A stretch of DNA of 64,000 nucleotides from Microbacterium testaceum (GCF_020781835.1 NZ_JAJGNJ010000009.1:62001-126000), one strand, 5' to 3'; counted from the stretch's first letter, positions 8,507 through 17,415 are shown. Notes: generated from the sequence alone by a model not told the origin. A program made the numbers and translations.

Positions 8507-9406
8507 TCACTTCAGGCCGGTGGAGGCGATCCCCTGGATGAAGTACCGCTGGAGGAAGACGAACAGCAGGATGATCGGCGCGATCACCAGCACCGAGCCC
8601 GCCAGCAGCAGGCCGTAGTCGGTGGCGTTCTGCCCGGTCGAATACAGCGACAGCGCGACCGGGAGGGTGTACTTGTCCTGGGTCTGCGCGGCCACGAGCG
8701 GCCACAGGAAGTTGTTCCACGACGCCAGGAAGGTGAGGATGCCGAGGGTCGCCAGCGGCGGTCCGCACAGGGGCATGACGATGCGGGCGAAGATGCGCAG
8801 CTCCCCCGCGCCGTCGATGCGGGCGGCTTCCAGCAGCGGATCCGGGATGCCGAGCATGAACTGGCGCATCAGGAACACCCCGAGCGGTGTCGTCACGAAC
8901 GGCAGGATGAGCGCCGCGTACGTGTCGACCAGGCCGAGCGAAGAGACCATGACGAACAGCGGCACGAACGTCACGACACCCGGGACCATGAGCGTGACCA
9001 TCACGACGACGAACAGGGCCTTCTTCCCGGGGAAGTCCATCTTCGCCAGGGCGTAGCCGACCATCGAGCAGAACACGAGGTTGCCGGCGACGGTGACGGC
9101 GGCGACCAGCAGGCTGTTGCCGAAGAACTGCCCGAAGTTCAACTGCCCGAACCAGGCGGCGAAGTTGTCCCACGTGAATTCCTGCGGCCACCAGGTCGGT
9201 GGGCGCTGCAGGATCTCGCGCTGCGTCTTCACCGAGCCCAGCAGCATCCAGGCGAACGGCAGCATCCACGCCAGGAGACCGACGACGAGCACGCCGAGGG
9301 TGAGGGCGCGGCCCGGGGTGAGACGGTTCTCGGAGCGCCGACGACGGCGCGGCGGTTCCTCGGTCTCGGCGACGACGGCCGGAGCCGCGGGTGACGTGAG
9401 TGTCAT
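8507..9406 (-). CDS. Carbohydrate ABC transporter permease (MalG/ABC CUT1 type)
   Basis: The 299-residue protein starts at ATG 9406 with a GGGAGG ribosome-binding site upstream. After a short basic N-terminus there are six predicted membrane helices. The first is around LTLGVLVVGLLAWMLPFAWM. The EAA loop EAARIDGAGELRIFARIVMP binds the ATPase. The MalG-like C-terminus ends IQGIASTGLK. It is the second permease of a CUT1-class sugar importer. No ATPase gene is present in the operon, so a shared MsmK/UgpC-type ATPase is expected; one candidate lies at the right end of the window. Confidence 0.92.
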   Translation of the reverse strand: MTLTSPAAPAVVAETEEPPRRRRRSENRLTPGRALTLGVLVVGLLAWMLPFAWMLLGSVKTQREILQRPPTWWPQEFTWDNFAAWFGQLNFGQFFGNSLLVAAVTVAGNLVFCSMVGYALAKMDFPGKKALFVVVMVTLMVPGVVTFVPLFVMVSSLGLVDTYAALILPFVTTPLGVFLMRQFMLGIPDPLLEAARIDGAGELRIFARIVMPLCGPPLATLGILTFLASWNNFLWPLVAAQTQDKYTLPVALSLYSTGQNATDYGLLLAGSVLVIAPIILLFVFLQRYFIQGIASTGLK

Positions 9407-9417
9407 GGCATCCTCCC

Positions 9418-10371
9418 TCAATCCTTCGAGCGCAGCAGCCGGAACTGCAGCAGGCTGAGCAGCGCGATGGCCAGGAACAGCAGGTAGCTCGCCGCGGAGG
9501 CGGTGCCGTACTGCCCGAAGCCGAACTGCTTGAACGTGTAGAAGGCCACCGAGAGGGTGGAGTTCAGCGGGCCGCCCTGGGTCATCACGAACGCCTCCTC
9601 GAAGAACTGGAGGAAGCCGACGGAGATGAGCACCGCTCCTAGCAGCAGCGTCGGTCGCAGCAGCGGCAGGGTGATCGACGTCAACCGCCGCCATGACGAG
9701 GCACCGTCCATGAGAGCCGCCTCCTTCACGTCGGTGGGGATGGCCTGCAACCCCGCGAGGAAGATCACCATGAGCGTTCCGACGTTGCGCCAGACCGCCA
9801 TCGCGATCAGCGACGGGAGGGCGGTCGAGGTGTCGTTGAGCCAGTCGGGGCCCTGGATGCCGATGACCGCGAGCGCCGAGTTCAGCAGGCCCTCGGGCTG
9901 CAGGATGTAGCGCCAGACCACCGCGACCGCCACGATGCTCGTGACGACGGGGGCGTAGAACCCGACGCGGAGGATCGACACGATCCGGCCCCGGCTGGCG
10001 TTCAGGGCGAGAGCGAGGGCCAGGGCGAGAGCCATCGTCACGGGGATGCCGACGACGACGAACGTCGCGGTCACCCCGAGGGAGGTCAGGAACACGGGGT
10101 CGCCCAGCACCGCGGCGTACTGCTCGAGCCCGATGAAGTTCACCGAGAACGGCGACCGGATGTCGGCCGCACGGAAGTCGGTGAACGACATCGCGAAGGA
10201 TCCCACGATCGGGACCACCATGAACACCGCGAAGACGGCGACGAACGGCAGAGCGAAGCCCCACGCGATCCATCCCTGGCGCCGGCGACGGCTCCCCGCC
10301 CCGCCGCCGCCGGTCCGGGTGCGACCGGGGACGGCGCGCGCCCCGGTCGCACCCACGACTGCCTGCGTCAT
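9418..10371 (-). CDS. Carbohydrate ABC transporter permease (MalF type)
   Basis: The 317-residue protein starts at ATG 10371, four bases after the binding-protein stop. It has a basic cytoplasmic N-terminus and six membrane helices. The first is IAWGFALPFVAVFAVFMVVP. The EAA loop EAALMDGASSWRRLTSITLP is present. The fold and position mark it as the MalF-like partner of the next permease. The pair forms the channel for the sugar delivered by the lipoprotein encoded just upstream. Confidence 0.92.
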   Translation of the reverse strand: MTQAVVGATGARAVPGRTRTGGGGAGSRRRRQGWIAWGFALPFVAVFAVFMVVPIVGSFAMSFTDFRAADIRSPFSVNFIGLEQYAAVLGDPVFLTSLGVTATFVVVGIPVTMALALALALALNASRGRIVSILRVGFYAPVVTSIVAVAVVWRYILQPEGLLNSALAVIGIQGPDWLNDTSTALPSLIAMAVWRNVGTLMVIFLAGLQAIPTDVKEAALMDGASSWRRLTSITLPLLRPTLLLGAVLISVGFLQFFEEAFVMTQGGPLNSTLSVAFYTFKQFGFGQYGTASAASYLLFLAIALLSLLQFRLLRSKD

Positions 10372-10375
10372 GGCC

Positions 10376-11638
10376 TCAGCCCAGTCCCAGCTGGTCGGCG
10401 GTGGCCTGGAGTTCCTTGAGGCCATCGGCCGGACTCTGCTGACCCAGGCGGATCTTCTCGAGCATCGCGTCGCCGGCCGCCGCGACCTGCACCCACGTCG
10501 TGGTGGCGGGAACGGGCTTGGCGGTCTCCAGCTGGGTGCCGAAGGCGGCGAGCGTCGGCGACGCCACGAGGGCGTCATCGTTCCAGGCCTCCTGCACGGC
10601 GGGCAGGTCACCGGTCGCCTCGTACCACGCGACCTGGGTCTCGGGCTCGGTCAGCCACTGCACGAGCTTCCATGCGCTGGCGGCGTTGTCGGAGTTGTCG
10701 AAGACGGCGAGGTTCGCGCCGCCGCTGAAGGAGATCGACGATTCCTTCGTGGGCAGGACGGCCGTGGCGAACTTGTCGCTGAAGCCTTCACCACCGAGTT
10801 CCTCCAGCTGCCCGATGAGGAACGGCCCGTCGATCAGCATCGGGGTGGCGCCCGAGACAAAGTCCGCCTCCTGAGCGCCGGCCGAGCGGTCCGCGGCCGG
10901 GTTGGCCACGCCGTCGGTGTAGATGCTCTGGTAGTACTCGAACGCCTCCACCGCTTCGGGGGTGTCGAGGGTCCACTCCGAACCGTTCTCGAGTTCGACA
11001 CCGTTGGACCACGGCATCCACAGGTTCCCCTGGAACGAGTCGTTACCGGCCGGAAGGCGCATGCCGTACTCGGCGCCGCCCTTGGCCTGCATGTCCGCGG
11101 CCATCTGCTTCAACTCGTCCCAGGTGGTCGGGGCGCTGGTCCAGCCGGCCTGGGCGGCGATGTCGGTGCGGTAGTACAGCACGCGGGTGTCGACGTACCA
11201 GGGCACGGCGGCCGCGCGGTCGTCGATCATCGTGGACTCGATGGCTCCGGGGAAGATGCCGTCCGTCGACAGATCTGTGGGCACGGTCTGCAGCGCGCCA
11301 CCGAAGTCGGCCATCCAGGTGGAGCCGACCATCGCGAGGTCGGGGGTGTTGCCGCCGGCGATCGCGGTCTGGAACTTGCTGTACGCGGCATCCCACGGCA
11401 CGGGTGTCACTTCGACCGTCACGCCGGGGTTGGCCTCCTCGAACGTCTTCACGAACTCGGGCAGCGCCTCACCCTCGGCGCCCATCGCCCACATCGTGAG
11501 GGTGCCCTCGGCCTGAGCATCGCCGATCGTGGATGCCTCGGCGGCCCCGCCGCCGGAATCGGAGGTGCGTCCGCACCCGGTCAGCGCAATCGCGGCCGCC
11601 GCGACGACGGCAACGGCACCCCATCGGGTCTTTCTCAT
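10376..11638 (-). CDS. Sugar ABC transporter substrate-binding lipoprotein
   Basis: The 420-residue protein has a lipoprotein signal peptide. Basic MRKTR is followed by a hydrophobic run and the lipobox LTGC, with the acylated Cys at residue 22. The mature part is an extracellular binding protein of the SBP_bac_1 class, with the segment VTVEVTPVPWDAAYSKFQTA and an aromatic-rich ligand surface. It is the first gene of the uptake operon running down to the LacI regulator. The sugar is not identifiable; the GH3 enzyme suggests a beta-linked oligosaccharide. Confidence 0.92.
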   Translation of the reverse strand: MRKTRWGAVAVVAAAAIALTGCGRTSDSGGGAAEASTIGDAQAEGTLTMWAMGAEGEALPEFVKTFEEANPGVTVEVTPVPWDAAYSKFQTAIAGGNTPDLAMVGSTWMADFGGALQTVPTDLSTDGIFPGAIESTMIDDRAAAVPWYVDTRVLYYRTDIAAQAGWTSAPTTWDELKQMAADMQAKGGAEYGMRLPAGNDSFQGNLWMPWSNGVELENGSEWTLDTPEAVEAFEYYQSIYTDGVANPAADRSAGAQEADFVSGATPMLIDGPFLIGQLEELGGEGFSDKFATAVLPTKESSISFSGGANLAVFDNSDNAASAWKLVQWLTEPETQVAWYEATGDLPAVQEAWNDDALVASPTLAAFGTQLETAKPVPATTTWVQVAAAGDAMLEKIRLGQQSPADGLKELQATADQLGLG

Positions 11639-11689
11639 CGTGTTCCTCCTCGAACGGGCACCCTTCGTCGGGCGCGGTGATGTCGATCA

Positions 11690-11705
11690 GTTTAAGCGCA
11701 TAACT
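11690..11705. promoter_or_regulatory. Weak candidate LacI-type operator upstream of the sugar-binding protein
   Basis: GTTTAAGCGCATAAC lies about 55 nt upstream of the binding-protein start. It is a partial palindrome around the central GCGC, with five of seven positions symmetric. Many LacI-family operators are GC-centred palindromes. It is also a locally AT-rich spot in otherwise GC-rich sequence. Regulation by the operon's LacI protein is inferred only from position. Confidence 0.35.
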
Positions 11706-11727
11706 TCCCCACTGCAACCACCGTCGC

Positions 11728-11815
11728 GTCGCGAGAGCACACGATCCGGCCGAGCGCACACGACAGGGCCGCCCAGAACGTATGCGTTCGACCCGATCGT
11801 GTGCGCTCGACGCCA
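11728..11815. repeat. 88-bp palindromic intergenic repeat, copy 2
   Basis: This aligns without gaps to the copies at 5311-5398 and 14328-14415. It is more diverged in the central loop but keeps the outer arms AGCACACGAT...ATCGTGTGCGCT. It lies downstream of the TetR stop and upstream of the sugar-binding-protein promoter. Confidence 0.72.
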
Positions 11816-11823
11816 GCGGCCGA

Positions 11824-11897
11824 CGGATGCCGGGACGGCGACGGATGCCGGGACCCGCGACCCGGATGCCGGGACCCGCGAGCCGGATGCCGGGGCG
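11824..11897. repeat. Short direct repeats of CGGATGCCGGG
   Basis: Four copies of CGGATGCCGGG start at 11824, 11842, 11863 and 11884 (spacing 18, 21 and 21). They abut the 88-bp repeat and the TetR stop codon. They contain the GGATGCC heptamer that is enriched throughout the window. No coding role is evident. Confidence 0.6.
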
Positions 11898-12503
11898 TCA
11901 GGGCCGTGGCTCGAGATACCCCCGCACGAACTCGGCGAAGTGAGCCGTCATGTCGACCGAGTCGTCGAGGAGCCACTGCTGCTGCAATCCGTCCATCACG
12001 GCGCTGAGCAGCCGCGCCGCGCGCTCGGGGTCGATGTCGGCGCGCACCTCCCCCGCCGCTTGACCCGCGCGCAGCAGCTCCGTCGCGCGCACCGCCCCGT
12101 CGCGATAGCGGGCGGCGAAGGAACCGTGCGCGGGGTGCTCGGGGTCGCTCGCCTCGGCCACGACGACCGTGTAGAGCGACGTCAAGCCGCGCGTCGTGGC
12201 GTTGTACGCCACCACCTTGCTCATCTGCTCGACGAGCGTGTGCTCACGGGGGTCACCGGCGGCCGCGCGCACGCGTTCGTCGCGCTGGCGCAGCACCTCG
12301 GCGAACAGCTCCTCCTTCGTGGCGAAGTGGTGCAGCAGGCCCGCCGGGGTCAGCCCGACCCTCTTGGCGACCTCCCGCAGCGAGCCGCTCGTGACCCCGG
12401 ACCGCCCGAAGACGAGCACGGCCTCGTCGACGATGCGCTGACGCCGCTGCTGACCCTTCGGGTAGCTTCCGCGCGCGGCGCGCGGCATCCCTTCGTCCGC
12501 CAT
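11898..12503 (-). CDS. TetR-family transcriptional regulator
   Basis: The 201-residue protein is read from ATG 12503. That start has AAGGGG upstream and is preferred over an in-frame ATG at 12563, which would overlap the terminator hairpin. The N-terminal TetR helix-turn-helix is SLREVAKRVGLTPAGLLHHFATKEEL. The C-terminal helical domain is typical of ligand-binding TetR regulators. It lies downstream of, and on the same strand as, a secreted glucoamylase-like gene, separated by a terminator. A palindrome in that gene's promoter is a plausible target, but this is inference. The effector is unknown. Confidence 0.88.
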   Translation of the reverse strand: MADEGMPRAARGSYPKGQQRRQRIVDEAVLVFGRSGVTSGSLREVAKRVGLTPAGLLHHFATKEELFAEVLRQRDERVRAAAGDPREHTLVEQMSKVVAYNATTRGLTSLYTVVVAEASDPEHPAHGSFAARYRDGAVRATELLRAGQAAGEVRADIDPERAARLLSAVMDGLQQQWLLDDSVDMTAHFAEFVRGYLEPRP

Positions 12504-12523
12504 TCGATCCCCTTCGCACGCAC

Positions 12524-12556
12524 CGATGCCCGGTCCCGCGAGGGTACCGGGCATCG
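12524..12556 (-). terminator. Hairpin downstream of the glucoamylase-like gene
   Basis: CGATGCCCGGT (12524-12534) pairs perfectly with ACCGGGCATCG (12546-12556), giving an 11-bp stem and an 11-nt loop. It begins 14 nt past the stop of the 530-aa gene. There is no U-tract, which is common for actinobacterial terminators. It also lies in the leader of the TetR gene. Confidence 0.65.
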
Positions 12557-12569
12557 GGCCCACGGAGGG

Positions 12570-14162
12570 TCAGGGGCGGCGCTCACCCCACGACGATCCG
12601 AACACCTGCTGTTCCATCGCCGGGCGCAGGCGCTGTTCCATCTCGTCGTCGACGAAGTAGTCCTTGAGCGTGTCGCCGGTCAGGGCGTTGCCGATCGCGG
12701 CCATGATCATCGACTGATCGAGCGAGAGGTAGCGCTTCGCGATCGTGTCGCTCTTCACCGCGACGGCGTCGTAGAAGCCTCCCGGACCGTAGGCTCCGAG
12801 CTTCTTCTCGATGCCGCGGAGGTTCTTCAGCACCCCGGGCCGGTCGTAGGGCAGGGCGAGGAAGGCCGCGTGCGGCGTGACCACGCCGTCCCCGAACGCC
12901 GGGTCGGGGTTGGTCCCCGTCGCGCATCCCGGACGGTCGACATCGACGTCGGTCTTCTCGGCATCCGAGGTGTAGCCGTCGGAGCGGATGCCGGCGATGT
13001 CGACGCCGTACTCGGAGTAGCCGCCGAATGGGTTGCTCGCCGGAGAGAAGCCCCAGTAGCCGTATCCCGCCTCACGCAGGCCGTGACGCTTTTGCACCTC
13101 GACCGTGATCGGGTGGTTCTTGGCCCAGGAATCCGGCCCCCACTCCGCCTCCGGGACGAGCAGGTCCGGCATGAGCGACTCGAACATGCTGCCGCCCCAA
13201 CTCGGCACGAACGACATGCCGTCGTAGGAATACACCCCTTCGTAGACCTCGACACCGTCGTAGGTCCGGCTCTGCCCGGTGGGCAACTGCTCCTGCCACG
13301 CCCAGTCACAGCCGGCGGGCATCGTCCGGTGGGTTCCGTACAGGGCCGTGGCCGGGATGCCGCCTTGCGCGATGCCGAGATAGGTGGCGATCCGGCTCTC
13401 GCTCACGGTGGTGTCGTAGTGGTGGCACGTGTAGAACGCGGTCTCGCCGCTGCCGTTGTACATGGGAGCCTCGACCGCGCAGCCGTCACCGGGAGGGGCC
13501 TCCCAGAAGCCGCCGCGGTTCGTTCCGGCGGTCAGGCCCGGCGCCCCGGCCGTGTCGAAGAAGGCCGAGAAGTCCATCGAACGGTAGAGGGCGTCGGCGC
13601 GGTCCGCGAGCGCCGGTTCGGCCTCGCGCACGATTCGCAGCGCCGCGGCGAGCCAGCCGTTGTCGACAGTGCTGAGGAACGGGTGGATGACCTCCCCCGA
13701 CGTCGGGAAGACCTCGAGCTTGGCGCCGGTCTCGGGCGCGTACCAGTTGTAGTACATGCCGCTGCCGTCGTTGCGCTCCATCCGTTCGAGGGTCGACACG
13801 GTCGCGGTGAGCCGTTCGCGTGCTTCGTCGACGTCGATGATGCCGAGGTCGCGTGCGGTCACGGTCGACCACAGGTAGCCGCCGATGTTGGTCGGCGAGG
13901 TGTAGCCGGATGCCGTGGCGGCATCCAGGTCTCCGCCGATGTTGTCGTCGGGGAGTCCGGTGTTCGCGTGGGCCATCGCGGCCATCGAGGTCCAGGTGTC
14001 CTGGGCATAACGGAGCAGTTCGCGGGCGCCGGGACCGGCATGCGACGGCGGACCGGCGTGCGACGGCGGACCGGGCGGGACGGCGACGGCGGGCGACGCG
14101 ACGGCGAGACCGCCCACGACGAGGCCGGCGATCGCGGTGGATGCCAAGCGGATGTGCTTCAT
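12570..14162 (-). CDS. Secreted glucoamylase-like (PF10091-type) protein
   Basis: The 530-residue protein has a Sec signal peptide (MKHIRLASTAIAGLVVGGLA, cleavage near ASPAVA). A short PPGPPSHAG repeat follows. A long alpha/alpha-barrel-like domain contains WGGSMFESLMPDLLVPE and WGFSPASNPFGGYSEYGVDI, typical of the glycoamylase-like family that includes some GH144 beta-1,2-glucanases. The Asn/Gly-rich YGPGGFYDAV motif near the C-terminus is also characteristic. It probably acts outside the cell on a glucan or related polymer; the substrate is not established for this branch. It is monocistronic, with its own promoter, candidate operator and terminator. Confidence 0.82.
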   Translation of the reverse strand: MKHIRLASTAIAGLVVGGLAVASPAVAVPPGPPSHAGPPSHAGPGARELLRYAQDTWTSMAAMAHANTGLPDDNIGGDLDAATASGYTSPTNIGGYLWSTVTARDLGIIDVDEARERLTATVSTLERMERNDGSGMYYNWYAPETGAKLEVFPTSGEVIHPFLSTVDNGWLAAALRIVREAEPALADRADALYRSMDFSAFFDTAGAPGLTAGTNRGGFWEAPPGDGCAVEAPMYNGSGETAFYTCHHYDTTVSESRIATYLGIAQGGIPATALYGTHRTMPAGCDWAWQEQLPTGQSRTYDGVEVYEGVYSYDGMSFVPSWGGSMFESLMPDLLVPEAEWGPDSWAKNHPITVEVQKRHGLREAGYGYWGFSPASNPFGGYSEYGVDIAGIRSDGYTSDAEKTDVDVDRPGCATGTNPDPAFGDGVVTPHAAFLALPYDRPGVLKNLRGIEKKLGAYGPGGFYDAVAVKSDTIAKRYLSLDQSMIMAAIGNALTGDTLKDYFVDDEMEQRLRPAMEQQVFGSSWGERRP

Positions 14163-14211
14163 GACGGGCTCTCCTCATCGAAAGCGCTCCGGGGGACGGA
14201 GCTCGGTGCCC

Positions 14212-14242
14212 AAAACCTTACACGCGTGAGGTTTTTACGCAA
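14212..14242 (-). promoter_or_regulatory. Promoter and palindromic operator of the glucoamylase-like gene
   Basis: On the minus strand, TTGCGT (14242-14237) and TAAGGT (14220-14215) are spaced 16 nt and look like -35/-10 boxes. The spacer and -10 carry a near-perfect palindrome: AAAACCT (14212-14218), TA, CACGCGTG (14221-14228) and AGGTTTT (14229-14235). The half-site GTGTAAGG/CCTCACG symmetry is typical of TetR-family operators. A TetR gene lies just downstream of this transcription unit. Confidence 0.5.
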
Positions 14243-14327
14243 CCCCTCGCCCCCATGCCGCTCCCTCTGTGCGCCCACGACGCGCCAGGTCACGGCATCC
14301 GGTCCCCCTCGCCCCACCCCCGCGCAT

Positions 14328-14415
14328 GCCGCGAGCGCGCACGTTCGGGTCCAGCGCACACGTTCCGGGCGTTCCGTTCGTGTGCGCTCGACCCGAACGT
14401 GTGCGCTGGGCGCCA
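14328..14415. repeat. 88-bp palindromic intergenic repeat, copy 3 (best-preserved)
   Basis: The left arm runs from AGCGCGCACGTTCGGGTCC to GCGCACACG. The right arm is its reverse complement, with two mismatches over 29 nt around a central loop of roughly 15 nt. Each arm is itself a direct duplication of AGCGCACACGTTCGGG. The copy lies downstream of the ramB stop and upstream of the glucoamylase-like promoter. Confidence 0.78.
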
Positions 14416-14458
14416 CGTCGGCGACAGCGACAGCGACGGCGACGGCGACGGGCACGCC

Positions 14459-15934
14459 TCACCGCGGCGCGTGGGCCTCCAGGAACTCGTACACCTCAGT
14501 CGTATCCACGCCGGGGAAGGCCCCGGTGGGCAGAGTCGCCAGAAGCGTCCGGGGCGTCCGGACGTTCGGCCAGGCGTTGTCGCGCCACGACGCTTCGAGC
14601 TCCGCGGGCGGGCGGCGGCAGCACACCTCGACCGCGTGCCGCGACACCCCCCGATTCGGCGTGTCGCGCCCCCGGAACCACTTGGTGTCGTCGAAGCGCA
14701 CGCCGACGCTCACCGAGTGCGCACCCTCGCTCGACTGCTCGACGCGCGCGGTGCACCAGTAGGTTCCGTTGCCGGTGTCGGTGTACTGGTAGTACGGGTT
14801 GAAGCGGTCGTCCTCGTCGAAGACGACGCGGCTCGTCCACCGCCGGCAGCACATCTGCCCCTCGATCGAACCGAGCCGATCCGTCGGGAAGTTGACGTCG
14901 TCGTTCTCGTACGCCTTCGTGATCGTCCCCGACTCGTGCACCTTCAGGAAGTGCACCGGGATGCCGAGATGCACCGTCGCGAGGTTGGTGAACCGGTGCG
15001 CGGCGGTCTCGTACGACACGGAGTAGGCGTCGCGCAGATCCTCGATGCTGAGTGCGCGCCGGGCCTTGGCATCCGTCAGCGCGGCGACGACGTGAGCCTC
15101 GGGCATGAGGAGGGCGCCGGTGAGGTAGTTCGTCTCGACGCGCTGACGCAGGAACTCGCCGTAGCTCGTCGGCTCGGTGTGCCCGAGCATGCGACTCGAC
15201 AGCGCCTGCAGCACAGAGGCCCGCGGATCTCCCTTCGCCACGCGCGTGGACAGGTACAGCCGCCCGTTCTTCACGTCGGCGATGCTGCGCGTGGTCTGCG
15301 GCAGGTCGGGCACGTAGTGCAGCGAGAACCCGAGGTAGGCGGCGATATCGCTCGCCGCCCGCTGGGTGAGCGGCCCACCGGGGTGGTCGACGGCGGACAG
15401 GATCTCGGATGCCGTGCGCTCCAGCTCCGGGAAGTGGTTGTCCTGCGTGCGCATGAGGCGCCGCAGCGCCACGTTCGCCCGGCGCGCCTCCTCCGGGGTC
15501 GCGGAGCGTTCGTCGCGGAGCCGCTCGATCTCGGCCTGCAGCGCGAGCATCGCTGAGAGCGCCTCATCGGGGACGGTCTTGCCGACGCGGAACGGGGTGA
15601 TGCCGAGCGCCTGGAACGTGGGTCCCCGCATCGCGCGCTCGACCGCGACCTCCAGCGCCGCGCGTTCGTCCAGCGGCTCGGCATCCAGAAGCGCGTCCAG
15701 GCCCGTTCCCAGAGCGCGCGCGATCGCCTGCAGCAGGGTGAGCTTCGCCTCGCGCCGCCCGTTCTCGATCATCGACATCTGACTCGGCGCGCGGCCGACC
15801 GCCGCGGCGAGCTCGTCGAGAGTCAGCCCGCGGGCCGTGCGCAGTTGCCGGATGCGCTTGCCGATCGTGAGCGTGTCCACGCCCTCATCGTCGGATGCCG
15901 CGGAAGGCGCTGTCAGGGAGACACCGGTGTCCAT
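14459..15934 (-). CDS. ramB: RamB-type XRE/acetate-metabolism regulator of the glyoxylate shunt
   Basis: The 491-residue protein has an XRE helix-turn-helix (IRQLRTARGLTLDELAAAVG then APSQMSMIENGRRE, about residues 28-62). An IrrE/ImmA-like middle domain follows (with LSTRVAKGDPRASVLQALS). The C-terminus is Cys-rich (GQMCCRRWTS, AVEVCCRRPP) and characteristic of RamB. In Corynebacterium, RamB controls isocitrate lyase and malate synthase genes in response to carbon source. Here it diverges directly from aceA, the expected arrangement. An alternative internal start near residue 20 is possible, but ATG 15934 is kept for lack of a better site. Confidence 0.88.
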   Translation of the reverse strand: MDTGVSLTAPSAASDDEGVDTLTIGKRIRQLRTARGLTLDELAAAVGRAPSQMSMIENGRREAKLTLLQAIARALGTGLDALLDAEPLDERAALEVAVERAMRGPTFQALGITPFRVGKTVPDEALSAMLALQAEIERLRDERSATPEEARRANVALRRLMRTQDNHFPELERTASEILSAVDHPGGPLTQRAASDIAAYLGFSLHYVPDLPQTTRSIADVKNGRLYLSTRVAKGDPRASVLQALSSRMLGHTEPTSYGEFLRQRVETNYLTGALLMPEAHVVAALTDAKARRALSIEDLRDAYSVSYETAAHRFTNLATVHLGIPVHFLKVHESGTITKAYENDDVNFPTDRLGSIEGQMCCRRWTSRVVFDEDDRFNPYYQYTDTGNGTYWCTARVEQSSEGAHSVSVGVRFDDTKWFRGRDTPNRGVSRHAVEVCCRRPPAELEASWRDNAWPNVRTPRTLLATLPTGAFPGVDTTEVYEFLEAHAPR

Positions 15935-15961
15935 GTCGTGATGATCTCACCAGAACGGAAG

Positions 15962-15974
15962 ATTGGCAAAACTT
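15962..15974. promoter_or_regulatory. Candidate RamB binding site in the ramB-aceA intergenic region
   Basis: ATTGGCAAAACTT (reverse AAGTTTTGCCAAT) contains a TTTTGCCAA core resembling the TTTGCAAA-type motif described for RamB sites in corynebacteria. It lies 28 nt from the ramB start and 88 nt before the aceA start. The similarity is partial and was judged from memory of the motif. Confidence 0.4.
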
Positions 15975-16061
15975 CACACCGAGATTCTCCGGGCAGGGGG
16001 TGATTCTTCGCCGAAAGTGGTCTCCACGGGCACCGAAGCCCCGCACTCGAAGGAGGACGAC

Positions 16062-17378
16062 ATGACGATCCAGGCCACCCCCGCCCAGCAGCCCCTGCGC
16101 CCCGGCGACCAGACCGAGACCGCCGATGAGATCCGCGCCTCGTGGGAGAACGACCCCCGCTGGGACGGCATCGAGCGCACGTACTCGGCCGAGGACGTCG
16201 TCCGCCTCCGTGGGAGCGTTCGCGAGGAGTCCACGCTCGCCCGTCGCGGAGCCGAGAACCTGTGGAACCTCCTCCACACGGAGGAGTACGTCCGCGCACT
16301 CGGCGCCTACACCGGCGGCCAGGCCGTGCAGCAGGTGCGCGCAGGTCTGAAGGCCATCTACCTCTCCGGCTGGCAGGTCGCCGCCGACGGCAACCTCGCC
16401 GGCCAGACCTACCCCGACCAGAGCCTGTACCCCGCCAACTCGGTGCCCGCCGTCGTCCGACGCATCAACAACGCGCTGCTGCGACAGGACCAGATCGAGC
16501 GCGCCGAGGGCGAGATCACCCAGGACTGGCTGGCCCCGATCGTCGCCGACGCCGAGGCCGGGTTCGGCGGACCCCTCAACGCCTACGAGCTGGCGCAGTC
16601 GCTCATCCAGGCGGGCGCCGCCGGCATCCACTGGGAGGACCAGCTCGCCAGCGAGAAGAAGTGCGGCCACCTCGGAGGCAAGGTTCTCGTGCCCACGCAG
16701 CAGCACATCCGCACGCTCAACGCCGCGCGACTCGCGGCCGACGTCGCGGGCGTGCCGACGGTGATCATCGCGCGCACCGACGCGCTGGCCGCCGACCTGC
16801 TGACCAGCGACGTCGACGAGCGCGACCGCGAGTTCCTCACCGGCGAGCGCACGAGCGAGGGCTTCTACCGGGTGCGCCCCGGTCTGGACGCCGTCATCGC
16901 CCGCGGCCTCGCCTTCGCCCCCTACGCCGACCTCATCTGGGTCGAGACCGGCGAGCCCGACATCGAGCTCGCCCGCCGCTTCGCCGAGGCGATCCACGCC
17001 CGCTACCCGGGCAAGCTCCTCGCGTACAACTGCTCGCCGAGCTTCAACTGGAAGCGTCACCTCGACGACGCGCAGATCGCGACGTTCCAGGCCGACCTGG
17101 CCGCCATGGGCTACGCGTTCCAGTTCATCACCCTCGCGGGCTTCCACGCCGTGAACCACTCGATGTTCGACCTCGCCCGCGGCTACGCCGAGCGCGCCAT
17201 GAGCGCGTACGTCGAGCTGCAGGAGGCCGAGTTCGCCGCCGAGGCCGTCGGATACACCGCCACCAAGCACCAGCGCGAGGCGGGCACCGGCTACTTCGAC
17301 GTCGTCTCGACCGCGCTCAACCCCGACAGCGCCACGCTCGCCCTCGCCGGCTCCACCGAGACGGCACAGTTCCACTGA
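16062..17378 (+). CDS. aceA: Isocitrate lyase
   Basis: The 438-residue protein starts at ATG 16062 with an excellent AAGGAGG six bases upstream; an in-frame ATG at 15963 lacks any site and is rejected. The catalytic loop KKCGHLGGK, with Cys at about residue 201, is diagnostic. GIHWEDQ and [11 protein letters not shown] are also conserved. The enzyme splits isocitrate into succinate and glyoxylate, the first step of the glyoxylate bypass used on acetate or fatty acids. It is followed by malate synthase, with ramB divergent. Confidence 0.98.
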   Translation: MTIQATPAQQPLRPGDQTETADEIRASWENDPRWDGIERTYSAEDVVRLRGSVREESTLARRGAENLWNLLHTEEYVRALGAYTGGQAVQQVRAGLKAIYLSGWQVAADGNLAGQTYPDQSLYPANSVPAVVRRINNALLRQDQIERAEGEITQDWLAPIVADAEAGFGGPLNAYELAQSLIQAGAAGIHWEDQLASEKKCGHLGGKVLVPTQQHIRTLNAARLAADVAGVPTVIIARTDALAADLLTSDVDERDREFLTGERTSEGFYRVRPGLDAVIARGLAFAPYADLIWVETGEPDIELARRFAEAIHARYPGKLLAYNCSPSFNWKRHLDDAQIATFQADLAAMGYAFQFITLAGFHAVNHSMFDLARGYAERAMSAYVELQEAEFAAEAVGYTATKHQREAGTGYFDVVSTALNPDSATLALAGSTETAQFH

Positions 17379-17415
17379 CCCCTCGCTTTGCGACCCTCGT
17401 CCCACTCTTCGCGGA

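Noticed and set aside
6552..8618. Long plus-strand ORF (688 codons) antisense to the GH3 gene
   Set aside because: This is a shadow of the GH3 coding strand; composition and lack of motifs argue against a gene.
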